A stretch of 64,000 bases of DNA from Variovorax gossypii (GCF_003965815.1 NZ_RXOE01000007.1:124001-188000); one strand, 5' to 3'. Numbered from the stretch's first letter, positions 45,415-58,825 are shown. The notes: generated by a model not told the origin, from the sequence alone. Translations and numbers: made by a program.

Positions 45415-46587
45415 ATGCACGATCCCGGCCTGAACTTCGACCTGGGCGAGACCATCGACTCGCTGCGCAGCGCGATCCAGGACTTCGCCGCGAACGAGAT
45501 CGCTCCCCGAGCCGCCGACATCGACCGCGAGAACCTGTTCCCGCACGACCTCTGGAAGAAGCTCGGCGACCTCGGACTGCACGGCATGACGGTGAAGGAA
45601 GAGTACGGCGGCACCGAGCTGGGCTACCTGGCCCACATCGTGGCCATGGAGGAGGTGTCGCGCGCATCGGCCTCGGTGGGCCTGTCGTACGGCGCGCACT
45701 CCAACCTGTGCGTGAACCAGATCCACCGCAACGGCAGCGAGGCGCAGAAGAAGAAATACCTGCCCAAGCTGGTGAGCGGCGAGCACGTGGGCGCGCTGGC
45801 CATGAGCGAGCCCAACGCCGGCTCCGACGTGGTGAGCATGAAGCTCAAGGCCCAGAAGAAGGACGGCTACTACGTGCTCAACGGCGGCAAGATGTGGATC
45901 ACCAACGGCGGCGACGCCGACACGCTGGTGATCTACGCCAAGACCGAGCCCGAGATGGGCGCGCGCGGCATGACGGCCTTCATCGTGGAAAAGAATTTCA
46001 AAGGTTTTTCGGCCGGCACCAAGCTCGACAAGCTCGGCATGCGCGGCTCCAACACCTTCCCGCTGTTCTTCGACAACTGCGAAGTGCCCGAAGAGAACGT
46101 GCTCGGCGGTGAAGGCATGGGCGCCAAGGTGCTGATGAGCGGCCTCGACTACGAGCGCGCCGTGCTCTCGGGCGGCCCGCTGGGCATCATGGCCGCATGC
46201 ATGGACGCTGTGCTGCCCTTCATCCACGAGCGCAAGCAGTTCGGCCAGAGCATCGGCGAGTTCCAGCTCATGCAGGGCAAGCTGGCCGACATGTATTCCA
46301 CCTGGCAGGCCACGCGCGCCTATGTGTACGCCGTGGGCAAGGCCTGCGACCGCAACGACCATGCGCGCACCTTCCGCAAGGACGCGGCCGGCGCCATTCT
46401 TTACTCGGCCGAGAAGGCGACGTGGATGGCCGGCGAGGCGATCCAGACGCTGGGCGGCGTGGGCTACACGAAGGAGTTTCCGGTCGAGCGCCTGTGGCGC
46501 GACGCGAAGCTGTACGAGATCGGCGCGGGCACCAGCGAGATCCGCCGCATGCTGATCGGCCGCGAGCTTTTCGCAGAGACGGCATAG
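45415..46587 (+). CDS. liuA: Isovaleryl-CoA dehydrogenase
   Basis: A 390-residue acyl-CoA dehydrogenase that oxidises isovaleryl-CoA to 3-methylcrotonyl-CoA, the third step of leucine degradation. Diagnostic features are MSEPNAGSDVVSM, the motif GLDYERAVLSGGPLGIM carrying the isovaleryl-type catalytic Glu, and QTLGGVGYTKEFPVERLWRDAKL. AGAGGAG precedes the ATG. It is the first gene of the liu operon, followed by the acyl-CoA synthetase and both carboxylase subunits. Confidence 0.95.
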   Translation: MHDPGLNFDLGETIDSLRSAIQDFAANEIAPRAADIDRENLFPHDLWKKLGDLGLHGMTVKEEYGGTELGYLAHIVAMEEVSRASASVGLSYGAHSNLCVNQIHRNGSEAQKKKYLPKLVSGEHVGALAMSEPNAGSDVVSMKLKAQKKDGYYVLNGGKMWITNGGDADTLVIYAKTEPEMGARGMTAFIVEKNFKGFSAGTKLDKLGMRGSNTFPLFFDNCEVPEENVLGGEGMGAKVLMSGLDYERAVLSGGPLGIMAACMDAVLPFIHERKQFGQSIGEFQLMQGKLADMYSTWQATRAYVYAVGKACDRNDHARTFRKDAAGAILYSAEKATWMAGEAIQTLGGVGYTKEFPVERLWRDAKLYEIGAGTSEIRRMLIGRELFAETA

Positions 46588-46662
46588 GATGTTTTCTCCC
46601 TGCCCCGGCACGAACCGGGCAGGGAAGAAAAGCGAAAAGAGCGAACGGAGACAAGGAAGGAA

Positions 46663-48341
<1,679 letters not shown>

Positions 48342-48345
<4 letters not shown>

Positions 48346-49964
48346 GCCAACTCGAGACCAAACTGAACGCCCGCTCGGCGGATTTCCAGGCCAACGCCGC
48401 CGCCATGCGCGCGCTGGTCGACGACCTTCGCACGCAGTTCGCGAAAGTGGAGCAGGGCGGAGGCGAGGCCGCGCGCGCCAAGCACACGGCGCGCGGCAAG
48501 CTGCTGCCGCGCGACCGCGTGGCCGAGCTGCTCGACCCGGGCACGCCATTCCTCGAGATCGCGCCGCTGGCCGCGCATGCGATGTACCTCGACGGCAAGG
48601 GCGCCGAGTCGGCGCCGGGCGCCGGCATCATCGCGGGCATCGGTCGCGTCAACGGCGTGGACTGCATGATCGTGTGCAACGACGCCACGGTGAAGGGCGG
48701 CACCTACTATCCGATGACGGTGAAGAAGCACCTGCGCGCGCAGGAGATCGCCGAGCAGAACCGCCTGCCGTGCATCTACCTCGTCGACTCGGGCGGCGCC
48801 AACCTGCCGAACCAGGACGAGGTATTTCCCGACCGCGAGCACTTCGGCCGCATCTTCTACAACCAGGCCAACATGAGCGCCCAGGGCATCCCGCAGATCG
48901 CGGTGGTGATGGGCTCGTGCACGGCCGGCGGCGCATACGTGCCCGCGATGAGCGACGAATCGATCATCGTGAAGAACCAGGGCACCATCTTCCTGGGCGG
49001 CCCGCCGCTGGTGAAGGCGGCCACCGGCGAGGTGGTGACGGCCGAGGATCTGGGCGGCGGCGACGTGCACACGCGCCTGTCGGGCGTGGTCGACCACCTC
49101 GCGCAGAACGACCTGCATGCGCTGGCGCTCGCGCGCTCGGCGGTGGCGAACCTCAACGCCAAGGCGGCCGAGGCCCCGGCGAAAGCCGCGGTGCGCGAGC
49201 CAGCATTCCCGCGCGAGGAGCTCTACGGCGTGATTCCCACCGACACGCGCAAGCCATTCGACGTGCGCGAGATCATCGCGCGCATCGTCGACGGCAGCGA
49301 GTTCCACGAGTTCAAGGCGCGCTTCGGCGCCACGCTGGTGTGCGGCTTCGCCGAGATCGAGGGCATGCCGGTAGGCATCGTCGCCAACAACGGCATCCTG
49401 TTTTCCGAATCGGCGCAGAAGGGCGCGCACTTCATCGAGCTGTGCTGCCAGCGCAAGATCCCGCTGGTGTTTCTGCAGAACATCACTGGCTTCATGGTGG
49501 GCCGCAAGTACGAGAACGAAGGCATCGCGCGCCACGGCGCCAAGATGGTGACGGCGGTGGCCACCGCCAACGTGCCCAAGTTCACGATCATCATCGGCGG
49601 CAGCTTCGGCGCCGGCAACTACGGCATGTGCGGCCGTGCGTACAGCCCGCGCTTCCTCTGGATGTGGCCCAACGCGCGCATCAGCGTGATGGGCGGCGAG
49701 CAGGCCGCGAGCGTGCTGGCCACCGTGAAGCGCGACGGCATCGAGCTCAAGGGCGGCAGCTGGAGCAAGGAAGAGGAAGAGGCTTTCAAGGCGCCGATCC
49801 GCCAGCAGTACGAAGACCAGGGCCACCCCTACTACGCCACCGCGCGGCTGTGGGACGACGGCATCATCGATCCGGCCGACACGCGCCGCGTGCTGGCGCT
49901 GGGGCTTGCGGCTGCGCGCAATGCGCCGGTGCCGGAGCCGAAGTTCGGCATCTTCCGGATGTAG
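48342..49964 (+). CDS. liuB: Methylcrotonyl-CoA carboxylase, carboxyltransferase (beta) subunit
   Basis: A 540-residue carboxyltransferase moving CO2 from carboxybiotin to 3-methylcrotonyl-CoA. Both crotonase-like halves are present, with GGTYYPMTVKKHLRAQEIA, VDSGGANLPNQDEVFPD, NITGFMVGRKYENEGIA and FGAGNYGMCGRAYSPRF, all strongly conserved in MCC beta. The biotin subunit is at 52866. Four genes separate the two, of which only the enoyl-CoA hydratase has an obvious pathway role. Confidence 0.95.
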
Positions 49965-49986
49965 GGAGAGGGACGGAGTCGCTCTC

Positions 49987-50850
49987 ATGACGCTGCGCCG
50001 GCTCACGCTCATCGCCGCCTTGCTCTGCGCGGCGCTGGGCGCGCACGCGCAGAGTGTGGCGCGCCGCGACATCGAGATTCCGATGACGGTAAAGGGCTTC
50101 TTCGGCGAGTCCCACATCAAGCTGGCCGCCACCGAATACAGGCCCGAGGGCAACGGGCCGTTTCCGGTGCTGGTGATCAACCACGGCACGCCGCGTTCGT
50201 CCGCCGACATTCCGAAGATGCAGGACCGCTACGCGCGGCAGGCCGAGATGTTCGCGAAGCACGGCTTCCTGGTCCTCAACCCGCTGCGGCGCGGCTACGG
50301 CAAGTCCGACGGGCCGTGGGCCGAGAACTACTTCAGCTGTGCCAACCCCGACTACGTGCAGGCCGGCCTCGAAAGCGCGAAGGACATCAGCGCCGCGCTC
50401 GATTACGCGCGCACGCTGCCGTATGCCGACGCGCAGCACATGGTGCTGCTCGGCAAGTCGGCAGGTGGCTTCGGTGTGCTGGCGTTGTCGAGCCTGAACC
50501 CCGAGGGCGTGGTCGGCACCATCAACTTTGCGGGCGGCCGCGGCTCGCGCGGGCCGGACGACGTGTGCAACGAAGCGAAGCTGGTCGATGCCTTCGGCCG
50601 CTACGCATCGACCACCAGGGTGCCGATGCTGTGGGTCTATTCGGAGAACGATCATTTCTTCGGCCCCGCACTGGCGAGCCGGCTGCTGGAGGCCTACAAG
50701 GCCAAGGGCGTGGACGTGCGTTTCGAGCGCGTGCCGCCCTACGGCAACGACGGTCACGCCTTCTTCGAGGGCCGCGACAACGCCGCGATCTGGGTACCCA
50801 TGGTGGACCAGTTCCTCGCGAAGCTGGGCTTGCCTCGGCACCCGCAATGA
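49987..50850 (+). CDS. Secreted alpha/beta hydrolase (dienelactone-hydrolase-like)
   Basis: A 287-residue exported hydrolase with a signal peptide ending at GAHAQ. The nucleophile elbow is GKSAGG (S158), and the catalytic His is in GNDGHAFF near residue 266. It lies 22 nt after the carboxylase beta gene and 16 nt before the hydratase, inside the liu operon, though its periplasmic location makes a direct step in leucine breakdown unlikely. It could release branched-chain acids from esters outside the cytoplasm (speculation). Confidence 0.85.
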   Translation: MTLRRLTLIAALLCAALGAHAQSVARRDIEIPMTVKGFFGESHIKLAATEYRPEGNGPFPVLVINHGTPRSSADIPKMQDRYARQAEMFAKHGFLVLNPLRRGYGKSDGPWAENYFSCANPDYVQAGLESAKDISAALDYARTLPYADAQHMVLLGKSAGGFGVLALSSLNPEGVVGTINFAGGRGSRGPDDVCNEAKLVDAFGRYASTTRVPMLWVYSENDHFFGPALASRLLEAYKAKGVDVRFERVPPYGNDGHAFFEGRDNAAIWVPMVDQFLAKLGLPRHPQ

Positions 50851-50866
50851 CGACAAGACAACCGAC

Positions 50867-51667
50867 ATGAGCGAATACACCAAACTCCAGCTGAGCTTCG
50901 ACGGCGCCATCGCCCGCATCTGGCTCGACCAGCCCGACGCGCGCAATGCCTTCGACGACATCGTCATCGCCGAACTGACGCGGGCCTTCACCGAAGCCGG
51001 CGCCGCGACGCAGGTCAAGGCCATCGTGCTCGGCGCGAACGGCCCGGCCTTCTGCGCAGGCGCGAACCTCAACTGGATGCGCCGCATGGCCGACTACACG
51101 CGCGACGAGAACATCGCCGACGCGGGCAAGCTGGCCGCCATGCTGCGCACCATCGCCGAGTGCCCCAGGCCCACCATCGCGCGCGTGCAGGGCGACGTGT
51201 ACGCGGGCGGCATGGGGCTGGTGGCGGCCTGCGACATGGCCGTGAGCGTGGACAGCGCCTGGTACTGCCTGAGCGAAGTGAAGATCGGCCTCGTGCCCGC
51301 GACCATCAGCCCCTACGTGCTGCGCGCGATGGGCACGCGCGCCTCGCAGCGCTACTTCCTCACGGCCGAGCGCTTCACCGCTGCCGAGGCGCATCGCATC
51401 GGCTTCGTGCATGAAGTGGTGGCCGCCGATGCGCTCGATGCCAAGGTCGACGAGCTGGTGAAGGCGCTGACCGGCGCGAGCCCAGCCGCGGTGCGCGCCT
51501 GCAAGCAGTTGGTCGCCGACGTGGCCGGCCGCGAGATCGACGATGCGCTGATCGCGAAGACGGTCGAGGGCATTGCCGACATCCGCGCGAGCGACGAAGG
51601 CCGCGAGGGCGTGCAGGCCTTCCTGCAGAAGCGCAAGCCGTCCTGGCTGGAATCGAACAAGGCCTGA
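50867..51667 (+). CDS. liuC: Methylglutaconyl-CoA hydratase (enoyl-CoA hydratase family)
   Basis: A 266-residue crotonase. The oxyanion-hole segments FCAGANLNWMRRM and QGDVYAGGMGLVAACD are typical of the LiuC group, hydrating 3-methylglutaconyl-CoA to HMG-CoA. Operon position between the carboxylase subunit genes supports this over a general enoyl-CoA hydratase. Confidence 0.92.
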   Translation: MSEYTKLQLSFDGAIARIWLDQPDARNAFDDIVIAELTRAFTEAGAATQVKAIVLGANGPAFCAGANLNWMRRMADYTRDENIADAGKLAAMLRTIAECPRPTIARVQGDVYAGGMGLVAACDMAVSVDSAWYCLSEVKIGLVPATISPYVLRAMGTRASQRYFLTAERFTAAEAHRIGFVHEVVAADALDAKVDELVKALTGASPAAVRACKQLVADVAGREIDDALIAKTVEGIADIRASDEGREGVQAFLQKRKPSWLESNKA

Positions 51668-51672
51668 GCGGC

Positions 51673-52179
51673 ATGGCGCAGCATCGCGAACTCATCGGGC
51701 GCATGGACGCGTGGCTGGCCGTCCGTCGGCCGGACTACCACGCGTTGCTGCAGCCCGGCGTGGACGACGGTGCGCTCGACGCCTTCGAGGCGAAGTTCTC
51801 GTTGAAGCTGCCCGAGGCCTTCCGCGCGCTCTACCGCTGGCGCAATGGCCAGCCGAACAGCAGCTTCGACAGCCTGCAGGGCAACCGCATGTTCAGCGCG
51901 CTCGAGGACATCGCCGACACCAAGGAGATGCTCGACGACATGATCGGCTTCGACTTCGAAGACCCGGCCACGTGGCGTCGCGGCTGGGTGCCCTTCCTGT
52001 CGAACGGCGGCGGCAGCTACCTGTGCGTGGACATCGATGCCGAGGGCGGCGGCCTGCCGGGGCAGCTCGTCGGCTTCTGGAAGGCGGATGAAGACCGTCC
52101 CGTCGAGCATGCGTCGGTCGAGGCATGGCTCGCGGAGCTCGTGGCTTCCATGGAAGCCGGCACCGTCGAATTCGACTGA
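51673..52179 (+). CDS. SMI1/KNR4-family protein
   Basis: A 168-residue SUKH-superfamily protein: an LPEAFRALYRWRNGQ segment near residues 50-64 and a later GWVPFLSNGGGSYLCVDID strand pair are typical. In bacteria such proteins often act as immunity proteins to nuclease or deaminase toxins, but some are housekeeping. No toxin is nearby. It begins 6 nt after liuC and so is co-transcribed with leucine catabolism; its role there is unknown. Confidence 0.85.
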   Translation: MAQHRELIGRMDAWLAVRRPDYHALLQPGVDDGALDAFEAKFSLKLPEAFRALYRWRNGQPNSSFDSLQGNRMFSALEDIADTKEMLDDMIGFDFEDPATWRRGWVPFLSNGGGSYLCVDIDAEGGGLPGQLVGFWKADEDRPVEHASVEAWLAELVASMEAGTVEFD

Positions 52180-52198
52180 AGAGAGAAGGGGCCTCGCC

Positions 52199-52865
52199 AT
52201 GAACACCAGCCTCGACATGCCGCAGCTGCTCGCGCTGGCCGCCGCCATCGGCTGGGCCAGCGGCGTGCGGCTCTACCTGGTCGTGCTGCTGACGGGCCTG
52301 GCCGGCTACTTCGGCTGGGTGCCGCTGCCGGGCGGGCTGCAGATGCTGGCGCATCCGGTGGTGATCGCGGCCAGCGGCTTCATGGTGTTCATCGAGTTCT
52401 TCGCCGACAAGATCCCCGGCCTCGATTCGCTGTGGGACGTGGTGCACACCGCCATCCGTATTCCGGCCGGCGCGGCGCTCGCGGCCAGCGTGTTCGGCGT
52501 GGACCATGGCGTGATGGCGATCGTCGCGGCGCTGCTCGGCGGCAGCTTCGCGGCCACTGCGCACGCGGCCAAGGCCACGACGCGCGCGGCCATCAACACA
52601 TCGCCCGAGCCGTTCTCGAACGTCGGCGCCTCGCTGGCGGAAGACGCCATGGTGCCCACGGGGCTGTGGCTCGCGGTGGCGCATCCCTTCGTCTTTCTCG
52701 TGCTGTTCGTGCTGGTGCTTGTGGCGAGCGTGTGGCTCATCCGCAAGAGCTGGCGTTTCCTCAAGGCGCTGTTCGCCCGCGTGGCCCGCATCTTCAGCGG
52801 CCGGCCCGATCCGGGCGTGGTGCCCGCGTTTCAACTGAAAAAGAATCCTCCGGGAGACACTCCGA

Positions 52866-52873
<8 letters not shown>
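52199..52873 (+). CDS. DUF4126 membrane protein
   Basis: A 224-residue polytopic membrane protein with hydrophobic segments near 10-40, 48-68, 85-125 and 155-180. A positively charged tail follows (IRKSWRFLKALFARVARIFSGRPD). The DUF4126 family has no known function. Its 3' end overlaps the start of the biotin carboxylase subunit gene by 8 nt, giving tight translational coupling. A membrane role linked to acyl-CoA metabolism would be guesswork. Confidence 0.83.
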
Positions 52874-54872
<1,999 letters not shown>

Positions 54873-54946
54873 CCAAAAAAAGTTAACCCCGTTGCGGGCG
54901 CTCGCCCGTATGAGCTGCGGTAGTCATCACTCAAGGGAATCGTTCC

Positions 54947-55903
54947 ATGACCTATCGCCTGCCCCGTTTGCCCCTTTTGTCCCGTTTCTCCGCCCGTCGC
55001 CATACGGGCATCGCCCTGCTGGCCCTGGCGGCCGCGCTGTCGCTGGCCGGCTGCAACCGCAACAGCGGCGAAGCCAGCGTGCTCGCCGAATCGGCCCCGC
55101 CGCCCGCGCCGATGCAGGCAGCGGCCGGCTACGGCGGCGGCATGGCCATGAAGGAGCAGCGCATGCGCTCGGCGGAGCCGGCCACCGACTCGCAGCAGGA
55201 TGGCACGCCCCTGCAGCGCTTCCTGGCCGTGCGGCAGGACCTGAACGTCGAGGTGCCGGCCGAGCAACTCGCCGATGCCTGGGGCAAGGTGCGCGACCTG
55301 TGCGGCACGCTGAAGTGCGAGCTGCTGTCGTCCTCCCTGCTGCGCGAGACGCCGCAGCAGCCCGGCAACGCCATGCTCGAGATGCGCGTGGAGCCCGCCG
55401 ACGTCGACAAGCTGCTCGGCGGCCTGGCTGGCGTGGCGAACGTGGTCTCGCACACCACCACCAGCGAGGACAAGACCGCCGAGGTGATCGACGTCGAGGC
55501 CCGCATCAAGAACCGCACCGAGTTCCGCGACAGCCTGCGCACGATGCTGCGCGACACTGTCACCAAGCGCACCATGACCGACCTGCTGGCCATCCAGCGC
55601 ACGCTGTCGGACACGCAGGCCGAGCTCGACGCCATCGCCACGCAGCGCAAGGTGCTGGCCCAGCAGACCAGCAAGCAGCACATCCAGATCCAGTTCTCGG
55701 CCAAGCGCGCGCTGGTGAGCAGCGGCGACGGCTACAGCCCGATGCGGCATGCGCTGCGCAACGCCGGCTCGGTGCTGGCGGAAAGCGTGGGCTCGCTCAT
55801 CACCTTCATCGCGGCGGTGCTGCCGTGGCTGGTGCTGGTGGTGCTGCCGGTGGGCTGGCTGGTGCGCGTGCTGTGGCGTCGCCGCCGCGCCGCAACCAAA
55901 TGA
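54947..55903 (+). CDS. DUF4349 lipoprotein with C-terminal membrane helix
   Basis: A 318-residue predicted lipoprotein: lipobox LSLAGC (Cys36), a low-complexity Ala/Met/Pro stretch (about 45-85), the DUF4349 domain with a long coiled-coil (about 180-235, RTMLRDTVTKRTMTDLLAIQRTL region) and a C-terminal transmembrane helix (about 283-306) followed by a basic tail. The lipobox and the terminal helix suggest anchoring at both ends. Function is unknown. Confidence 0.83.
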   Translation: MTYRLPRLPLLSRFSARRHTGIALLALAAALSLAGCNRNSGEASVLAESAPPPAPMQAAAGYGGGMAMKEQRMRSAEPATDSQQDGTPLQRFLAVRQDLNVEVPAEQLADAWGKVRDLCGTLKCELLSSSLLRETPQQPGNAMLEMRVEPADVDKLLGGLAGVANVVSHTTTSEDKTAEVIDVEARIKNRTEFRDSLRTMLRDTVTKRTMTDLLAIQRTLSDTQAELDAIATQRKVLAQQTSKQHIQIQFSAKRALVSSGDGYSPMRHALRNAGSVLAESVGSLITFIAAVLPWLVLVVLPVGWLVRVLWRRRRAATK

Positions 55904-55927
55904 CGCGGCCGAGTAAGTAAGATCGGG

Positions 55928-55953
55928 GAGGGCTCTGTTCTAGGCCCTTTTTC
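55928..55953 (+). terminator. Probable terminator before the GST gene
   Basis: AGGGCT and AGGCCCT pair imperfectly around CTGTTCT and are followed by TTTTTCTT. It lies 25 nt after the DUF4349 gene and 22 nt before the GST start. Confidence 0.5.
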
Positions 55954-55974
55954 TTACCCCAGGAGCCTTTTCCG

Positions 55975-56607
55975 ATGCCGGATCCGCTGCGTCTCTACGT
56001 GGATGCCCAGTACGCCAGTCCCTACGCCATGTCGGTGTTCGTGGCGCTGCACGAGAAGCAGCTGGGCTTCGACATGTCGCCCGTCGACCTGGGCGCGCTG
56101 GAGCACCGGGCGGCCGGCTTCTCGCAGTTGTCGCTCACGCAGCGCGTGCCGACGCTGGTGCACGGCGACTTCGCCCTGTCGGAGTCTTCCGCCATCACCG
56201 AGTACATCGACGAGACCTTCACGGAAGGAACGGCGCTGTATCCCGCACAGCCGCGCAACCGGGCCCGGGCGCGCCAGCTGCAGGCCTGGCTGCGCAGCGA
56301 TCTGATGCCGATCAGGCAGGAGCGCCCCACCGAGGTGATCTTCTACGGCCCGGCCGGCGTGCCGCTCTCGGCCGTGGCCCATCGGGCGGCGAAGACGCTC
56401 TTCCAGGTGGCGCAGGCGCTGCTCGCGGACGGCGCCGAGAACCTGTTCGGCGAATGGTCCATTGCCGACGTCGACCTGGCACTGATGCTCAACCGCCTGG
56501 TCATGAACGGCGATGCCGTGCCGCAGCGGCTGGCGTCGTACGCGGATCGCCAGTGGCAGCGGCCCTCGGTGCAGCGCTGGGTGGCGCTGGAGCGGCCGCC
56601 GCGCTGA
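55975..56607 (+). CDS. Glutathione S-transferase (YfcF-like)
   Basis: A 210-residue GST. The thioredoxin-fold N-terminus has RVPTLVHGDFALSESSAITEYID, whose ESSAI segment binds the glutathione gamma-glutamyl group, followed by the all-helical C-terminal domain. YfcF-type enzymes act in oxidative stress; the natural substrate is unknown. AGGAG precedes the ATG. It is convergent with the EthD gene. Confidence 0.87.
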   Translation: MPDPLRLYVDAQYASPYAMSVFVALHEKQLGFDMSPVDLGALEHRAAGFSQLSLTQRVPTLVHGDFALSESSAITEYIDETFTEGTALYPAQPRNRARARQLQAWLRSDLMPIRQERPTEVIFYGPAGVPLSAVAHRAAKTLFQVAQALLADGAENLFGEWSIADVDLALMLNRLVMNGDAVPQRLASYADRQWQRPSVQRWVALERPPR

Positions 56608-56628
56608 CCGGATGGTGACGGGGCTTCG

Positions 56629-56943
56629 TCAGCCCACCACCACTTCGCTGATCTGCGTCGCCGGCACGATGTCGGTGTAGTTCTTCACGTCGTCCCTGAT
56701 CTCCTTCGCGTGCGGGCCGAAGGCCTTCTGGAAGGATTCGACGGATTCGGCGAACACGTGGCACATGGCTACGTAGGTGGGCGCGGAGCCCGGCGCGCCG
56801 CCGCCCAGGCCCTTGTCGATGGTGTAGGAGAGGCATGCGTCGCCCATGCGGGCCGCGAGCAGGGGCATGTGCTTGTCGCGGTAGTAGTCGTGATCGAACC
56901 GTGCGCCGGGGGTGTGGGGGTACATCACGCTGAACTTGATCAT
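56629..56943 (-). CDS. EthD-family protein
   Basis: A 104-residue small ferredoxin-like alpha/beta protein: IKFSVMYPHTPGARFDHDYYRDKHMPLLAARMG fits EthD/DUF-like monomers that pair through beta sheets. The founding EthD is needed for ethyl tert-butyl ether degradation but is not itself a characterised enzyme. GGAG lies upstream of the ATG at 56943. It is a single-gene unit divergent from ghrA. Confidence 0.85.
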   Translation of the reverse strand: MIKFSVMYPHTPGARFDHDYYRDKHMPLLAARMGDACLSYTIDKGLGGGAPGSAPTYVAMCHVFAESVESFQKAFGPHAKEIRDDVKNYTDIVPATQISEVVVG

Positions 56944-57061
56944 TGAAGGTGGCTCCTGAGGTGAGCGTTCGAGGATAGGAGATGGCCAGTGCCCGCACAA
57001 GCCGAGGGCGAGCCGGGCGCGACTCTGCGTGTCGCGCGGGCGGCCCCTAAGATGCGTGCCC

Positions 57062-57982
57062 ATGCGAATCACCGTCTACCTCACCGACAACCGCCCGGAA
57101 CCCTGGATCGAAGGCCTGAAGGCCGAACTCCCCGATGCCGTCATCGAAGCCTGGAAGCCCGGCGCTCCCCAGGCCGACCATGCCGTGGTCTGGGCGCCGC
57201 CGCAGGAGTTCCTCGACGAGCAGCCGAAGCTGCGCGGCATCTTCAACATCGGCGCGGGCGTCGATGCACTGCTCAAGCTGAAGGTGCCGGCGCACACGCG
57301 CATCGTGCGGCTCGACGACGCGGGCATGTCGGTGCAGATGGCCGAGTACGTCTGCCACACGCTCATCCGCCACTTCCGCGAGTTCGACGCCTACGAGGCC
57401 GACGCGCGCGAGGGCAAGTGGAGCTACCGCAAGCCGAAGCTGCGGCGCGACTTCCCCGTCGGCATCATGGGCCTGGGCGTGCTCGGCGAGCGCGTGGCGA
57501 AGGCCGTGGCGCAGTTCGAGTTCCCGGTGCTGGGCTGGAGCCGCTCGCCGAAGGAGATCGAAGGCGTGCGCGTGTTCAGCGGCGAGGCGCAGTTCGACGA
57601 GTTCCTGTCGTCCACGCGCGTGCTGGTCAACCTGCTGCCGCTGACCGAGGCGACGCGCGGCATCCTCAACCGCGACACGCTGGGCAAGCTGAAGCCCGAG
57701 GGCTATCTCATCAGCATCGCGCGCGGCGGCCACCTGGTTGAAGACGACCTGATCCCGCTGCTCGACGCCGGCCGACTCGCGGGCGCGACGCTCGACGTGT
57801 TCCAGGTCGAGCCGCTGCCTTCCGACCACGCCTTCTGGCGCCATCCGAAGATCACCGTGACGCCGCACGGCTCGGCGCGCACGCTGCGCGAGGAGTCCAT
57901 TGCCCAGATCGCCGGGAAGATCCGCGCGATGGAGAAGGGGCTGCCGATCGCCGGCGTGGTCGATCCGGCACGCGGTTACTGA
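57062..57982 (+). CDS. ghrA: Glyoxylate/hydroxypyruvate reductase A
   Basis: A 306-residue D-2-hydroxyacid dehydrogenase reducing glyoxylate and hydroxypyruvate with NADPH. The nucleotide-binding GLGVLG is at 137-142, ISIARGGHLVEDD carries the active-site Arg, and TPHGSA the catalytic His. Length matches E. coli GhrA. With AceK in the same window, glyoxylate metabolism is represented twice. Confidence 0.9.
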   Translation: MRITVYLTDNRPEPWIEGLKAELPDAVIEAWKPGAPQADHAVVWAPPQEFLDEQPKLRGIFNIGAGVDALLKLKVPAHTRIVRLDDAGMSVQMAEYVCHTLIRHFREFDAYEADAREGKWSYRKPKLRRDFPVGIMGLGVLGERVAKAVAQFEFPVLGWSRSPKEIEGVRVFSGEAQFDEFLSSTRVLVNLLPLTEATRGILNRDTLGKLKPEGYLISIARGGHLVEDDLIPLLDAGRLAGATLDVFQVEPLPSDHAFWRHPKITVTPHGSARTLREESIAQIAGKIRAMEKGLPIAGVVDPARGY

Positions 57983-58050
57983 CGGGAGCGCGTCCTCCTT
58001 CCGGGCCCGCCGGAATGCATCGCGGGCAGGGGAAACCCTGAAACACATGT

Positions 58051-58088
58051 TTTTCACAAGTATGAAAATCTTTTCATGACTGTGAAAA
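58051..58088. promoter_or_regulatory. Nested palindrome over the iclR start, probable operator
   Basis: TTTTCAC(58051)/GTGAAAA(58082) and ATGAAAA(58062)/TTTTCAT(58071) are two inverted repeats sharing one centre (58069.5), giving a symmetrical 38-bp AT-rich site. It overlaps the start codon of the IclR regulator, as expected for autoregulation. Confidence 0.55.
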
Positions 58089-58825
58089 CTGCGTTTCGGG
58101 TGATCGAGATCGTCGAGCTCTTCGCCCGGGAGAAGCAGCCGCTGGCTCTTTCCGAGATGGCGCGCCTGCTCGACATGCCGGTGTCGAGCTGCCTGGGCCT
58201 GATCCGCACGCTCGAGGAGCAGGGCTACATGTACGAGACCGGCCGCCGCCAGGGCTACTACCCGACGGGCCGGCTGCTCGCGATGGCACAGGTCATCGCC
58301 GCCCACGACCCGGTGCTCGACCGGGTGAAGTCCACGCTCGAAGAATTGCGCGACGCGGCGCGCGAGACGGTGGTCTTCGGCAAGTTCCGCGACGCGGGCC
58401 AGGTGGTGTACCTGGAGGTGCTGAGCGCGCCGCAGAGCATCCGCTACACCGCCGAGTCGGGCGAGACGCGCCCGGCCTACGCCAACTCCATCGGCCGCGC
58501 GCTGCTGTCCACGCTGGCCCCCGACGAGCGCCGCAGGCTGCTCGAAGGCGCCACGCTCGCGCCGCTGACCGACGCCACGCTCACCACCGCCGACGCCATC
58601 GAGGCCGAGCTGCAGCGCTCCGCCACGCGCGGCTGGTACGGCAACCTTGGCGAGAGCATTCCCGACCTGATCGGCCTGGCCTGGCCGCTTCGCATCGGCG
58701 GCGAGGCCTATGCCATCTCCGTCGCCGGACCGCGCTACCGCATGGAGGCGCGCATCGAGGAGATCGCCGCGATGCTGCGCTCCGCCTGCCTCGCCATCGA
58801 ACCCAAGAACGAAAGCCCCCGATGA
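58076..58825 (+). CDS. IclR-family transcriptional regulator
   Basis: A 249-residue regulator with an N-terminal winged helix (ALSEMARLLDMPVSSCLGLIRTLEEQGY) and an IclR ligand domain from about residue 75 (ANSIGRALLSTLAPDERRRLLEG). The ATG at 58076 has no clear Shine-Dalgarno; it overlaps the stop of a 10-codon frame at 58047-58079, so coupled or leaderless translation is possible. The next gene overlaps its stop by 4 nt. It probably controls the downstream cupin/Bug/CoA-transferase/dehydrogenase module. Confidence 0.88.
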   Translation: MTVKTAFRVIEIVELFAREKQPLALSEMARLLDMPVSSCLGLIRTLEEQGYMYETGRRQGYYPTGRLLAMAQVIAAHDPVLDRVKSTLEELRDAARETVVFGKFRDAGQVVYLEVLSAPQSIRYTAESGETRPAYANSIGRALLSTLAPDERRRLLEGATLAPLTDATLTTADAIEAELQRSATRGWYGNLGESIPDLIGLAWPLRIGGEAYAISVAGPRYRMEARIEEIAAMLRSACLAIEPKNESPR

